Assembly (NCBI GenBank): GCA_018806915.1 | Contig: JAGKQI010000037.1 | Location: 62,001 to 126,000 of the forward strand | Reading direction: 5' to 3' | Length of the DNA stretch: 64,000 nucleotides | Origin: Phytophthora colocasiae | Lineage: Eukaryota; Oomycota; Peronosporomycetes; Peronosporales; Peronosporaceae | Shown here: in pieces, positions 20,190-31,034 of the stretch | Layout of the letters: each line of letters begins with the position of its first letter | Position numbering within the stretch: position 1 is the first letter of the stretch | Notes under the pieces: generated by a model | What the model was told of the DNA's origin: nothing | Databases searched by the model: none | Seen by the model: only the letters and a program-made list of their open reading frames with translations | Position numbers and translations under genes: made by a program

Positions 20190-21659
20190 TGGGTCGTGGT
20201 GACGGGGCAAATTGCACAATGTCTGTCCGACTTGGACTCCGAGAGCTAGGACCGGTCGAGACAGCGAACTCTTGAGTCAAGAATCTTGACTACCCCGGTG
20301 AAGCTGCTCGGAGCAGTGGCATTGCGGGGCCTTTGCCTCTTCGGACGGCAAAGTATTGTACCTGCTTGGCTTTCGGCGACTACAGAGAGTTGTTACCCAG
20401 TCAGCAAAGCACCAAAAGCTGTAACGCCCTCGCGAGGATGAGAGAAGGACACACGCCTGGTCCTGCAGCAGAGGAACGACATTTAGCAAGAGAAGGGTCT
20501 GTCGGAGGATCCACTCGACCTGTCTGTGTATCGAAGTGTCCACCCTAGACACTGCCACGAGTATCTTTCGCGTTCGTCAAGAGGATCTACTCAATTCTGT
20601 TGAATGCCGAAGAGCAGAGTGCATCGACAACTGGAGGCTTCCGTGAAGTAGTGAAGCCGGTCCTTAATAAAAGATAAACACAGTTCACTCGAGAGTACAG
20701 TACTGTAGTAACTGTGTTTGAGACGAGTCCCATTGCATTCGTTTCGCTAACGAGGATGCAAGTGACCAGGATGGCATAGCTGGTTGGAGGCACACGACTG
20801 TCCCAGAGCAGTTTCTAGCATCGGTGGCTTGGTGACAGGTGTTCACAGTTCACTGTCTGCAGAATCTGCACCTGGGTGGCTGCTTCATTTGAGGATATGC
20901 TGGAAGCTCTGCGGCGACTTGCAGGATACATGCCACTCTACGGATACACGTGCAACTTGCACGCCGTGCACGTCTCAGCTGTTACACGAATCACCAGTGG
21001 TGATTCACCACCACTCGATTCTGCTTGAAGGGACCCGTTGGCTAACGCGTGGTGCAGCGGCTGTAGCTTTTCGGTTGCCACCAAAGCTCCTACAGTGCGT
21101 GCACATGTGCACAACTTGGTGAGCAACACTGTAGTTTGTAGACAATTTTGTCGTCTGCTGGAACGTGTTGCCTCAATGGCAGGCCATTCCGACTTTGCTG
21201 AATCACAGGTTATTGTTATTTGTTGTTGTTGCTGCTGTTGTTTTCGACAATTGCAAAACTACATGGCGAATCGAGGTGGATTGGTAAATAACGACTTCAA
21301 TTTGAGGATATCTTTTATTTCGGTGGTCGAATGTGCATCGCACTGTAGATTTACTGTACATTGTACAAGGGCCAGTCGTGCTTCCTGGGATATTAAGTAT
21401 ATGTGGCTCTGCGCTCTCTGAAATGAGTAAGGACATTATTCAACAACCTGATCCGCTAGTATCTGGGTAGATACAGAGCTCGCCTGAGTACTACAGGTGT
21501 CAACATTAAAAAATAAACGGAAAATATATTGTCCATGTTTTATTTGGCATGTAAAACCCAGGTTCAGGAGCATGTATTGGCCATGTTGGAAGTAAATAAC
21601 GGCGAAGATAAATTACAATACCGTCCGGATTATTTCACACACGTCCATTTTATTTCACG
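20190..21659. other. non-coding upstream flank of elicitin pair A
   Basis: Homologous over much of its length to 29.06-30.1 kb and its inverted copy. Short frames here are not kept intact between units, so I see no gene. After about 21340 homology ends and the sequence is AT-rich with nothing recognised. Confidence 0.7.
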
Positions 21660-24180
21660 CACGTGCCTGCACGTTCCCGCGCGCGGCCAGCGCCACTCAT
21701 TTCTCAACGTGCCGCGGACGCAAGAACCCTGCTTCCCCCGCCGCTGCTGACGCTCCCGTGGCTGCTGCTGAAGCTCCTGTGGCAGCTGAACGTACGTACA
21801 CAAGTGATAGACGACGGAATGACTCTATTCTCATCTTTTTGTGTGGATTTCTAGTGTGGAACGAGTATCTGGTTGCATCTGCACGGCTGAAGTCCGTTTT
21901 GTTCTCCGCACACGCGCCGCCCCAACAATTCGTCTTCGCTTTAGTCGGGTACGCACGCATGCTGGCACGGGAGCCTTCGTGTTGAAATCTTTATGCTGAT
22001 GCATCTGCCACGTATTTTGCAGGTATTGACCAGGTTTTACGAACACATCCAGATATAGCTCGAACTCGGAAAACTGGGCACATCCAGAGACAGCAAAAGC
22101 TGAAGGAGGAGAAGGAGATGGCTGCTGCCGCTTCAACGAAGACTGAAGATCACAAGGGTGACGTCGCTGCTGATGAGAATGCAAAAGATACTCAACCTTC
22201 TCAAGAAGTTGATGCTGGAAGTGCTTGCTGCGATGCTTCAAACGGCGACGATGTTTCGGGTGCTGATGAAGCAGAGGATGGTGACGCACAGGAAGAGGAG
22301 GATTCGTATGACGAGGATGACGAGGAGGAGGAGGAGGAGCGTGAAGAAGAGGGAGAGGATGCGGAAGCTGATGATGCTGGCAGCGACGGCGCTGCTCAGA
22401 GCTCTTCGAGTGGACGCAGCTCTCGTAAAAGATCTTCTTCGGAGCGTGACGACGTTATGCACTACGTACCCATGCCGAAGAAATTGCACCGCTCGTGGGA
22501 ACGCTTGGAGAGGCACTTAACAGAGTACGAGGATCAAACAAATACAGTTATGGTGGTCAATGAGACGGTGAACACGAAGCTCTATAACTCCAGACTAAAG
22601 AAACAGGTTCGTTTCAAAGGCGTACCAGAAGCAGATATACCTGTCGTCCCGAGTCGTTCGATCCGTTCAAGCGCGTGTACATTTGTACTATGGATGGAAA
22701 CCTCGGGCGCGCGCGTCGGGACGCCGTCCGGTGCAGCGAGTTCGCTACACGAGCTGTCCATTTCGGTTTGTCGCCCAGTCTGTCGAGCGGAAGCATGGCA
22801 AGTGGTATATTGAAGTGATGCACGCGTTCTACGGCCACAACCAGTAAGTGCCAGGCGAGATATTCATGAATTATCCAGGTAATCACCATGTTCCGGATGG
22901 ATCTCCAATGATGAGTGACGTGGAGGTTATGGTACGAGGCGGAAGCAAGGCAAGTCGCGTTTACGACTACATTCGGAGTAACTCGCCGCATCGTGCTCAC
23001 GTTAACTCAAAGCGCCATGCTGATCAAAAGGCATATAACAACAGCACGGCATTGCGCAAGGTACTCCGAGGCAAAAACGGTCGAGGATGGGGTGAAATAT
23101 CTCCAGAAAAACATACCGTCTTAAGGAAGCGACGTCGTTTCTCGATACTTTTGATACGCGCTTCAAGGAGCAGACCAAAAAGAAGATGAGCATACAGAAC
23201 AATGGACTTCCAGTTGCCGGCACTCTTTACCGACTTCCTGAGAGTTGGGTGAGTCACGCTCTACAGCTCATAAAGGATGAAAAGACAACGCATCCCCATG
23301 CCAACAAAGTGGATATTACGGAAGCCTCTGAGAATAAGAGACACTCAGAAGATACAGAAGTCGATCTGGTTGTGAAAATTGATGGAGTAGGAGATTTCAG
23401 CGAAGCTGCACTTTTGTCCATGCAATACCTGTGGAACATGGGCAATACATGTACAAGTGGATTACGCTGCTATTCGTTGCTAATGGGTAAGGTCGACTCC
23501 TCCTTTCCAGACGAGGGTGCCCAAAGCGTTGCTGGAGAGCTGTTGCGGGCGTGGCCAGAAACTGGATTACCGCTGGACGGTTTTTCTTTCGATGCCTTTT
23601 GGGCAAATCTATACTACTCACGGGAGAGTATATGGTATAACGAAGCTGTCATTCACGGATTTTGGAGACGTTAGCGCACGCGAACCTCAAGAAGAACAAG
23701 ACAGTGTTTTACCAGCTTTTTCCGGCCCGTTGAATAAGAAGAAAGGAGGCGAGCTGGAACCCAAGGCAGTTCACGAGGTATTGGAAACGGCTTCTGAAGA
23801 ATTTGTGTTCTTGCCCATCAACCTGAATAGTGTTCACTGGGCGTGCATTGTTATGGACCATAACAACGCTACGCTACTCGGCTATGATAGCCTTGACAAG
23901 CCCAAGAACCACAAGATTCTCAAAGCCCTCGCGATGGAGTTGATTGGCACCTCAATACCTGGGTTCGGATACAAGGCGGTGCATAGCCCACCGCAAAAGA
24001 CAGCGATAATTGTGGACTCTTTGTCTGTCTGTTTTGCTGGAAGCGACTATAGAAGGAGGCTGGTAGCGATTACTCCAGTGAAGGTCTCACGCGTCGCGGC
24101 TGGGATGTGTTGCGGGCGATCGTCGACTACAGCACGAAATGCGAAGGACGCAAGCTCTTCACAAGTTAGCTTGTCAGGTT
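21660..24180 (+). pseudogene. decayed FAR1/ZSWIM-like transposon gene with Ulp1-type C48 peptidase
   Basis: A likely first exon (Ala/Pro-rich) ends at a GTACGT near 21793. A second exon starts after TTTTGCAG at about 22022 and runs in frame into the 22118-22813 frame, which has a long acidic stretch. After that, homology-like blocks switch frame. A C/H-rich DNA-binding-like block (CTHGWK, then CPFRFV and YFGHN-type residues) lies near 22.67-22.85 kb, and a VYDYIRSNSPHR block near 22.96 kb. From 23186 to 24182 follows an Ulp1/SENP-like peptidase: catalytic HW near 23838 and Asp in YDSL near 23885. The catalytic Cys block DNCGLFVC near 24010 lies in another frame (one-base shift near 23998), followed by an in-frame TAG near 24054. 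A further shift is near 23650. Ulp1 domains are known in MULE transposons; TIRs were not found. Confidence 0.7.
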
Positions 24181-24183
24181 GAA

Positions 24184-24658
24184 CTTTACTCTGCCGAGCT
24201 AATACATTTGATATCTAGGTTTTCCCCAGTTTTTTTATTTTGGCTTGTCTGCGGAAAAGTGTCTCGCTTTTCATCTTCTGCTGTATGCAAATAGGACAAT
24301 TATGTATGAATGAAGAACAAATAACCTGACAGCCGACAAAAAGCTTTACTCATCAGTTTTCAATTTTGCGTGTGAACTGTCAACATGAATCCAGCACGTA
24401 TTTTTACATGTAAAATACATGGAGGAACTTTGATGACGTGACAGGAATCGAGACAGATCACGTGATGCCTATCAAGAACAGAAATAGTGCGATTCGTAAT
24501 ATTACCGTCATTTATTCTCTCCGAAATCGCGTCTGCCACATAAATTAGTTACATGGAGAAAACATGGCAGACACGTGGACAATACATACATGTCTTTAAA
24601 CCTAAACCTATTCAAATTTTAGAAAAACATGGGCAATATCACCTGCCAAAAATAAAAC
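24184..24658. other. AT-rich non-coding stretch
   Basis: No gene, RNA or repeat recognised between the Ulp1-like pseudogene and the left TIR of the Harbinger element. Confidence 0.6.
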
Positions 24659-24661
24659 GAT

Positions 24662-24678
24662 AAGGGGCTTCAGAGTTG
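24662..24678 (+). repeat. left TIR of Harbinger element
   Basis: AAGGGGCTTCAGAGTTG, perfect inverted match to 27376-27392. Confidence 0.93.
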
Positions 24679-24782
24679 AAACAGTACGCGCTTTTCGACA
24701 TAAAGAAATAAAAAGTCTGTCTCTCCCCGATTGGCTACTTTTTCATTTACCGTGAAGCCCCCCACCAACAACGCTAATACCG

Positions 24783-26066
24783 ATGCCGAAGGTGTCGCGT
24801 CGACAGCGCGCCCTGCGCAGCTTACGACGCGGAATCCGAGCTGCTGTGCTCGCTGAATGTGCTGAGTGGTTTTTCGACGAGGAAGATTCAGCCCTGCTGC
24901 ATGATGACGATGATTTTGTTATGCAGTTCATTGAGGCCTACTGGATGATCAACAAAGCTCGCTACCTGAACACACGTGAACCAGTGCCTCGTGCCCCTGA
25001 TTCGCTGGACTTTTGGCTCAATCAGCTCGATGATAAGCGGTTTAAAGAAGACTTTCGAGTTACGAGATTGCAGTTCACGCAAATTGTGGAGTTGATTCAG
25101 AATAATCCAGTCTTCTACAACGAGTCTAACATGCTTCAGACACCAGCATGGTGCCAGTTGTTGGTTGCTCTGTATCGCTTTGGATGTGATGGCAATGGGG
25201 CTTCCATTGGAAAGCTGGCTCGACACTTTCACTGCGCAGAAGGCACAATCGAGGTCTTCACGGATCGCTGCATTTCTGCTCTTGTTGATCTCGAATCACG
25301 TGCTGTAGTGTGGCCAGATGCAGATGAATGCGAGGAGATAAGTGCGAGGATAGAGGAGGTTTCTGGATTTCGGCAGTGCATCGGTTTTGTCGATGGCACG
25401 TTATTTCCGTTCGCCACCAAGCCTGAGCGTGATGGTGCCGACTACTACAGTCGAAAAGGGTGCTATGGGATGGCAGGGCTTGTCGTTTGCGATGATCACA
25501 AGCGGATTAGATATCTCTATACTGGATGGGCCGGTTGCTCACATGACGCCAGATTAATGGCCAACTCTGAGCTCCAGCTCTACAAGCACGAGATGTTTCA
25601 CGGCGACCAGTATCTTTTAGCAGATTCAGGGTTTGCACCTGACACAGTAGTTGTCCCCGTATTTAAGAAACCCAGGAACGGTCATCTTACCAACGATCAG
25701 GGCATCTTCAACAAGGAGCTTAGCAAAATACGTGTCTGGAACGAACACTGCATTGGTATTTTAAAAGGACGATTTTTTAGTTTGAAAGGACTACGGCTGC
25801 GACTTCGAGATGAACATGACGGAGAACGGGTTGTGGCGTGGATTCGAGCGTGCGTCGTCCTGCACAATTTATTGCTGTACGTCCCCGGCGTGGGCGACTC
25901 GGAAGATGATGATCCCAACGCATGGATTGCTATTGCAAAAGAACTCCCCGATCTCATGGACGACGGTAACTTTGATAACGCGTTGATTAGAGATGCTGAT
26001 ACTGAGGGTAAACCTAAACGTCTGCGCGTAATGCAGAGTTTGCTAGATCACGTTGCTAGCGATTAA
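24783..26066 (+). CDS. PIF/Harbinger DDE transposase
   Basis: A 427-residue intact frame starting 105 bp inside the left TIR. The N-terminal part is basic, then a helix-turn-helix-like region covers about residues 90-150. The DDE_Tnp_4 nuclease follows, with Asp in FVDGTLFPF (about 203), Asp in LLADSGFAP (about 280) and Glu in the RVWNEHCIG segment (about 320), then the HNLL block near the C-terminus. These are the expected acidic residues for cutting at the TIRs. No stop or frameshift, so this gene could still be functional; its partner protein is not intact. Confidence 0.95.
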   Translation: MPKVSRRQRALRSLRRGIRAAVLAECAEWFFDEEDSALLHDDDDFVMQFIEAYWMINKARYLNTREPVPRAPDSLDFWLNQLDDKRFKEDFRVTRLQFTQIVELIQNNPVFYNESNMLQTPAWCQLLVALYRFGCDGNGASIGKLARHFHCAEGTIEVFTDRCISALVDLESRAVVWPDADECEEISARIEEVSGFRQCIGFVDGTLFPFATKPERDGADYYSRKGCYGMAGLVVCDDHKRIRYLYTGWAGCSHDARLMANSELQLYKHEMFHGDQYLLADSGFAPDTVVVPVFKKPRNGHLTNDQGIFNKELSKIRVWNEHCIGILKGRFFSLKGLRLRLRDEHDGERVVAWIRACVVLHNLLLYVPGVGDSEDDDPNAWIAIAKELPDLMDDGNFDNALIRDADTEGKPKRLRVMQSLLDHVASD

Positions 26067-26074
26067 ATAAAACT

Positions 26075-27176
26075 TCACTGCTCATCGAACTGAGCCACAA
26101 CCATAGCCTTCACTTCATCCGTTGTGTAGATCCCGAGCTCCAGTAAGTCCTTTGTAAACTTCACCCTAGCCTGCGCTAGCTCAATGCGCGTGCGCTTCTG
26201 TGCCAGCAACGTACGCTCACAAATTGAGTTGTACATCACATCATCTAAGCTTTTCCGCTTCTTTTGAGGCTTGGCTGCAAGTGTCAATGGCTTGCCGCGC
26301 TTAGCGGCTTTACCGCCGGGCTTTTTGCTGTCACTGCTATGAAAAGGACGCGACGTCGATACAGTTGAGATAGCCTCCGTGGAACTTACAACAGGTCCAC
26401 CTCTCCCGGACTCACTAGCCACAATCGTAACAGGAGCAGTGGTGGGTTCGACTGCAGGTGCACCGCTCTCGCCGTGGTCAACCCCTCCTCTCTCGTCCGT
26501 ATTCTCGTCGCCACTTCTTGGGTAATCTTGGTCGCCAAATGGGAAGTCATAGTCACCTTCCAGATCATCCGACTTGCCAGCATCCGAATCGGCTGCAGCA
26601 AAAGACCTCGCAGGGGGCTTGAATGTCCCTGTAGGAGCAATTGGTTTCGCTGAAGCGCGGTCATGAAAAACGGGCTCAAGGACAACCCAGTGCTTGCAGA
26701 CTCCGACGAGCTTATCTTTACGGTAAAGAGGTGTTAGTAAAGATAAAATAAATGTTTTTAACAGCACAAATTACCGTGAAAGCTCTTCGCTTCGTCTTCG
26801 TCTGTGATTCCTTCCCCTGACTGGCGCTGTAGGTCTGCTGCTTTGTTGTAGGAATCTTGAATGTCGTTCAGCTTTTGTAAGACCCCTAGAGTACACGGAG
26901 TAAGCATGCTAGAGCGTTCTTCCACTGCTGTAAGCAACTTCATAAACATGTACCTTTGTACGTTCTGCCTTTGATACCAGCCTTCTCGATGAGCCCAGCA
27001 ATTTCAGTGGCCAACGCCTTCTTTGTCTTGCCACCGACAGTGTCTCCTCGCCATCTCTGAAGGTTTCCCTCCGTTGTTATCCACCTAAGGATGATCTTGA
27101 CACTTGAGAGGCCGCCGTTGACGCCGTCCTTCTCCCAGCTTACTGGACGTCTTCTGCCTAACCCCTTGGGAGCCAT
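26075..27176 (-). pseudogene. Harbinger partner, Myb/SANT-like protein, one intron and one frameshift
   Basis: In the superfamily this protein binds DNA and helps transposase into the nucleus. The first part (27176 to about 26950) has a Trp-rich trihelix-like region (SWEKDG, RWI, RWRGD) and a basic segment. Near 26945 the frame slips by one base to a frame containing GVLQKLNDIQDSYNKAADL. That frame runs into a clear GT...CTAAC...AG intron of 59 bp (26716-26774). Splicing joins AKSFH to DKLVGVCKHW and continues to the stop at 26075 through a low-complexity region and a basic C-terminus (KKRKSLDD). The intron is convincing; the slip looks like a one-base deletion rather than an intron, because any GT-AG there would be only 26 bp. 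Confidence 0.8.
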
Positions 27177-27375
27177 CTGCGCGCAGGTGTTGGTGCCACG
27201 GCGAATCTTAGGCCAGTGCGAACTGGGTGCGCTTCCTGCAAAGGAAACGAAAGTAAGGTGCTCAGGTCGTTTTGACTCGCTTCGAGCGTTAAAAAAACTT
27301 AACTTTTGGACATAAAAGCAAATCGATCTGATTACCTAATTTTACTTTTACGTGAATATGTTTTCATGATCAGCG

Positions 27376-27392
27376 CAACTCTGAAGCCCCTT
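27376..27392 (-). repeat. right TIR of Harbinger element
   Basis: Reverse complement of the left TIR, followed by the GAT target duplication. Confidence 0.93.
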
Positions 27393-27596
27393 GATATTTT
27401 TCAACGGTGGTGGAGGGCACCGTAGTCAGGCATGTTGAGTTCATTCATTTTTTCTGCTCAATAGATGTTGGCATCTGCTTTACAATACTCCACTCTAATT
27501 ATTATTATTCTGTTCTTGTCGTATTGAATGTTCTTACAATTCAAAGCACTGCTAAAATATAAAAAACATTTTCATTGAGAGTAATATTAGTGAAGC
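27393..27596. other. short non-coding link with repeat fragment
   Basis: About 27418-27475 matches, in inverted orientation and with differences, the inner part of the arms (near 30115-30180 and 37375-37440). From 27493 on it matches the tail of unit A. Confidence 0.65.
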
Positions 27597-27678
27597 AACT
27601 TCATGTAGCAAATCCATACTCCATAGTGCTCCCACCTACGACTACCGAGACGAAGTTGGCGTCCGGTTGCTTAAAGAG

Positions 27679-28053
27679 TTAAGCCGACGAAGACGACAGC
27701 GAAGCGCACGTCGATGCGAAGTCGTTCGCGTACGTGTAGACGTCAATCACCAGCCCACTCGTGGGCACCGTCAGGTCGCAGTCAGGAGGGTTCAGCGTGA
27801 TGATCTCCGCGATCATCTCCTGACACGCCGTCGACGCGCACATGAGCTCGTACTGGGCCGTAGTGGGGAGGGCCGTGGCCGTCAGCATGGAATATCCGGA
27901 GTCGGTGGCGCACTGCGTGAAGTACGACTGGCTCAAGAGGGTCACCAGCGTCACGTAGGCGGCCGTAGACTGCGTGGAGGTGCAGGTGGTGGCCGAAGTG
28001 GATCCGACGAGAGCAGCAGCAGCAGCAGTGGCGAGGACGGCGGTGAGCTTCAT
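27679..28053 (-). CDS. elicitin, Ser-tailed type (unit B)
   Basis: 124 residues. The same protein as the unit C copy at 39467-39841 and a close paralogue of 18815-19189. Signal peptide of about 20 residues, six Cys in elicitin spacing, Val at mature position 13, Ser-rich C-terminal tail. The frame is open upstream to 28227, but the conserved signal peptide fixes the start at 28053. Secreted sterol-carrier/elicitor family. An INF1-like elicitin lies 0.57 kb upstream on the same strand. Confidence 0.95.
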   Translation of the reverse strand: MKLTAVLATAAAAALVGSTSATTCTSTQSTAAYVTLVTLLSQSYFTQCATDSGYSMLTATALPTTAQYELMCASTACQEMIAEIITLNPPDCDLTVPTSGLVIDVYTYANDFASTCASLSSSSA

Positions 28054-28627
28054 AACGGTGGTGAAGAGCTGGGAGTAGAGACTTGTGGTGGACAAGGTAA
28101 TTGGAAGAGTGAGAGACTTTGGGGCAGGGTGGATAACTCCAGTAGTTGTGGTGCACAACAACTTTTGTAGGAATTCGTAGTTACCGGTACAATCGTGGCG
28201 GCGGCATGCCGAGCATATCCGGCACACTTCTCTTGCTTCCTTGTGCTGGAGCAGACGCCGCTGTGGCAGGATAGGAAGGGAGAGCAGGAATCACACGGTA
28301 GTCCAGCAGCGTTACGCTGGTGAATGAACTCTCTCGCTGTCCGACTACAGCATCGCGATGACTCCTCCGCCGGTTGATCAGGCTTATGGTCCTTTCATAT
28401 TCGAATCAGTTGGTCCTACAACGTCGCCGCCAACTTTCAGAATATGCACAAGTAAACAATGGCGCAGGGCACTTATCGAAGAACAGGAACTTTCATTCAA
28501 AACGAGTTGTTATACTAATACCGAGACAGCATCAATCAAAAAGCTACTGTAACTGCAACTGCAGCCGTAGTAGCTCTGCGTCCTTAGGTCTGGAGACAAA
28601 TGAATCTGTCCACACGGACGAAGCTGC

Positions 28628-28984
28628 TTACAGCGACGCGCACGTGGCCGAGAAGCCGTTCGCGTACGAGTACACGTTGAGCACCAGGCCGCTCGTGGGC
28701 ACCGTCAGCTCGCAGTCAGGAGGGTTCAGCGACACGATCTTGGTGATCATCGTGTTGCACGCCGTCGACGCGCACATGAGCTTGTACTGCGCCGTCGTGG
28801 GCAGTGCCGTGGCCGTCAGCATCGAGTAGCCAGAGTCCGTGGCGCACTGGTTGAACGACGTGTCCGAGAGGATGCTCACCAGGGCGACGTACGCAGCAGT
28901 CTGCTGGGTGGTCGTGCACGTGGTGGCGGAGGTGGAGCCGACGAGGGCGGCGACGGTGGCGGCGAACAGAGCACGGAAGTTCAT
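28628..28984 (-). CDS. INF1-like alpha-elicitin (unit B)
   Basis: 118 residues: a 20-residue signal peptide and a 98-residue six-Cys mature domain, Val at mature position 13 (acidic type). Identical at protein level to the unit C copy. The open frame extends to 29077, but that extension is low-complexity Pro/His sequence read from the C-rich tract, so the start is set at the signal peptide. A long G-run tract (plus strand 29001-29037) lies within 20-55 bp of the start. Confidence 0.96.
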   Translation of the reverse strand: MNFRALFAATVAALVGSTSATTCTTTQQTAAYVALVSILSDTSFNQCATDSGYSMLTATALPTTAQYKLMCASTACNTMITKIVSLNPPDCELTVPTSGLVLNVYSYANGFSATCASL

Positions 28985-29000
28985 GGTGAAGGTGAAGGTG

Positions 29001-29037
29001 CGGTGGGGTGCGGTGGGGTGGGGTGGGGTGGGGTGGG
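29001..29037 (+). promoter_or_regulatory. G-run tract upstream of elicitin (unit B)
   Basis: Tandem GGGGT units give four or more adjacent G4 runs on the strand that serves as template for the elicitin. One repeat longer than in unit A; replaced by a short CA-rich stretch in unit C. Confidence 0.6.
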
Positions 29038-29059
29038 AGTGGAGTAGTGGGTCGTGGTG

Positions 29060-30755
29060 ACGGGGCAAATTGCACAATGTCTGTCCGAGAGCTAGGAGCT
29101 AGGACCAGTCGAGAAAGCAAACTCTTGAGTCAAGAATCTTGACTACCCTAGTGTCACTAGTAGTGAAGCACTGCTCAGAGCAGTGGTATTGCGGGGCCTT
29201 TGCCCCTTTGGACGGCAAAGTATGCACCATTGTACCCGCTCGGTTTTCGGCGACTACAGAGAGTTGTTACACAGTCAGCAAAGCACCAAAAGCTGTAACG
29301 CCTGTATCCTCGCGAGGGCGAGAGAAGGACACACGCCTGGTCCTGTAGCAGAGGAACGACATTTAGCAAGAGAAGGGTCTGTCGGAGGATCCACTCGACC
29401 TATCTGTGTATCGAAGTGTCCGCCACAGACACTGCCACGAGTATCTTTCGCGTTCGTCAAGAGGATCTACTCAATTCTGTCGCTGTTGATGCCGAAGAGC
29501 AGAGTGCACCGACAACTGAAGGCTTCCGTGAAGCAGTGAAGTCGATCCTTAATTAATAAAAGATGACACAGTTCACTCGAGTAGATGTACTAGTAGTAGT
29601 TCCTGTGTTTAGGACGAGTCCCAAGCACCCGTTTCGCTAACGAGGATGCAAGTGACCAGGATGGCATCGCTGGTACACGCCACGTTCATTTGCTCTGCAA
29701 CGACTGACAGGATACATGCCACTCTACGGATACACGTGCAACTTGTACGCCGTGCAAGTTTCAGTTGTTACACGAATCACCGCCACCCGATTCTGCTTGA
29801 AGGGACCCGTTGGCTAACGCGTGGTGCAGCGGCTGTAGCTTTTCGGTTGCCACCAAAGCTCCTACAGTGCATGCACATGTGGACAGCTTGGTGAGCAGCG
29901 CTGTAGGCCATTTTTGTTGGCAGCAGCGTTGGTTGCTAGTCTACATTGATTCACCATTTGATTTGCGGTTTTTATTTACATTGAATTGCCGAAAACAAAC
30001 AGCAACAACAACAATCTGCTGCAATGCGTCCAGCGGATTGTAAAACCACTTCAACTTGAGGATATCCTTTATTTCGGTGGTCGATTGTGTACAGATCCTC
30101 ATCGATGCTTGGTGATGCCGACACTTATTGAGCAGAAAAAAATAAATGAACCCAACGCGCCTGACTTAGGAAACGAAGGTACCTTTGACGAGAGAGAGAA
30201 GTAGTCTATTTAAGCTTAAACGTTATTAGCTACCTGAAATAATTTGCGACGTTTTGGCAGTTCCCGCACTCTCTGCTGGTGCCATTCCGCTGGTTCTGGA
30301 GGCGGCCTTGGAGATGGAACTTCCACTTTTCATACTCTCGATACTTTCTAGACATATCTAGAGATGCAATCCCTGTATACGAAGATTCGCCTTCATCCGA
30401 ATGGCGGTTGCCCTACACGATTTCTTCTACGCGGGTTGGGAGAATGAGGAGGGATATCTGGTAGACCAAGCCAAGAGCATGGCATTGTTGTCGTGCTCAA
30501 GCATGGTGGAAATGTGTTGGATCGGGTTTGAAGTCGAGCAAGAAGATATAAAATGCTACAAGGACTATTTCTCAACACGCATCGCGCCGCCTTTCGGCAA
30601 GCAGCTGAAACGGTGAATTTTATCACTGTAGGGACGTGGAAGTCGGAGATTGAAGGTCACCTTCAATGAAATTGTATTGGATTCTGAGCGAAAAATAATC
30701 CATCATTGCCGTATCCGTGAAAACAATAATAAGAAATTGAATTATTGAAATAAAT
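29060..30755. other. non-coding flank of unit B and start of inter-arm spacer
   Basis: Up to 30422 this is duplicated in the right arm. A 118-codon frame at 29183-29539 is also in unit C but is broken in unit A, so its intactness reflects recent copying. A 71-codon frame at 30401-30616 crosses the arm boundary and is not recognised. Confidence 0.6.
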
Positions 30756-30805
30756 TGGTAGGGTCAAAGCGGTGTAGTGCAGTAGTTTGGGATGACCCTA
30801 CCAAT
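30756..30805. repeat. perfect 12-bp inverted repeat (hairpin)
   Basis: TTGGTAGGGTCA at 30756-30767 and its exact reverse complement at 30794-30805, with a 26-nt loop. It abuts the BED-like relic, so it may be a transposon end remnant. Confidence 0.6.
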
Positions 30806-31034
30806 CCACTGCACAGGGTTGAAAAGCTGGTGGCTGCCACCGGGACTTTTGTCCTTGCTTACAGGTACTAATCGCAAACAAAAATGAGCCGGCAACGGCA
30901 ACACAGTCCAAGATGAGGTTTGTATACCCTGTCCCAGGCGCCTGCTTCTGAGTTGTCCCGCATTGCTTGCAGGAGAAGTGACCGTTGCTACAGTCCGTGA
31001 AGAAGAAGTTGGAGATTGCTCGAGAAGTCGACAT
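30798..31034 (-). pseudogene. BED-type zinc-finger fragment (hAT-like relic)
   Basis: A 78-codon frame whose first half looks like a BED finger: an aromatic start (FFF), CKQC, then KQ...GTGYTNL. The His pair that should complete the finger is missing and the rest is unrelated, so only a fragment remains. BED fingers of this form occur in hAT transposases. Assignment is by pattern only. Confidence 0.45.

Larger units (their letters stand above)
18625..21340. repeat. segmental duplication unit A (elicitin pair and flanks)
   Basis: The order of elicitin pair, downstream AT-rich tail (from about 18625) and upstream flank (to about 21340) matches units B (27493-30100) and C (37.4-39.9 kb). Unit A carries many more substitutions and indels than B and C show between themselves, so it is the older copy. 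Confidence 0.85.
24662..27392. mobile_element. PIF/Harbinger DNA transposon, complete
   Basis: 2731 bp. The 17-bp perfect terminal inverted repeats AAGGGGCTTCAGAGTTG (24662-24678 and, inverted, 27376-27392) are flanked by a 3-bp duplication GAT (24659-24661 and 27393-27395), the duplication length typical of the superfamily. It holds the two usual genes facing each other: a DDE transposase (plus) and a Myb/SANT-like DNA-binding protein (minus), with 8 bp between their stops. Confidence 0.93.
27597..30422. repeat. left arm of large inverted duplication (unit B)
   Basis: Near-identical, in reverse orientation, to 36706-39917. The two arms share both elicitin genes with identical protein sequence, their flanks, and the sequence running inward to about 30422. 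Differences seen by eye are a few single bases (for example near 29882 and 30113), a 7-bp indel near 27626, a shortened tract before the INF1-like gene, and the solo LTR present only in the right arm. Confidence 0.93.

Noticed and set aside
19863..20219. Alternative-frame ORFs over the elicitin genes
   Set aside because: His/Arg/Asp-rich shadows caused by strong third-position GC in the elicitin codons.
21519..24640. Possible TIRs of the Ulp1-like element (shared TATTGTCCA and CATGTAAAA words)
   Set aside because: Matches are short and not at consistent ends; no target duplication found.
26919..26950. A very short GT-AG intron in the Harbinger Myb gene
   Set aside because: It would be only 26 bp, far below the 59-66 bp introns seen here; a one-base slip explains the frame change better.
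29183..29539. 118-codon frame present in units B and C
   Set aside because: The matching part of unit A has stops and indels and no domain is recognisable. The frame is shared only because the duplication is recent.
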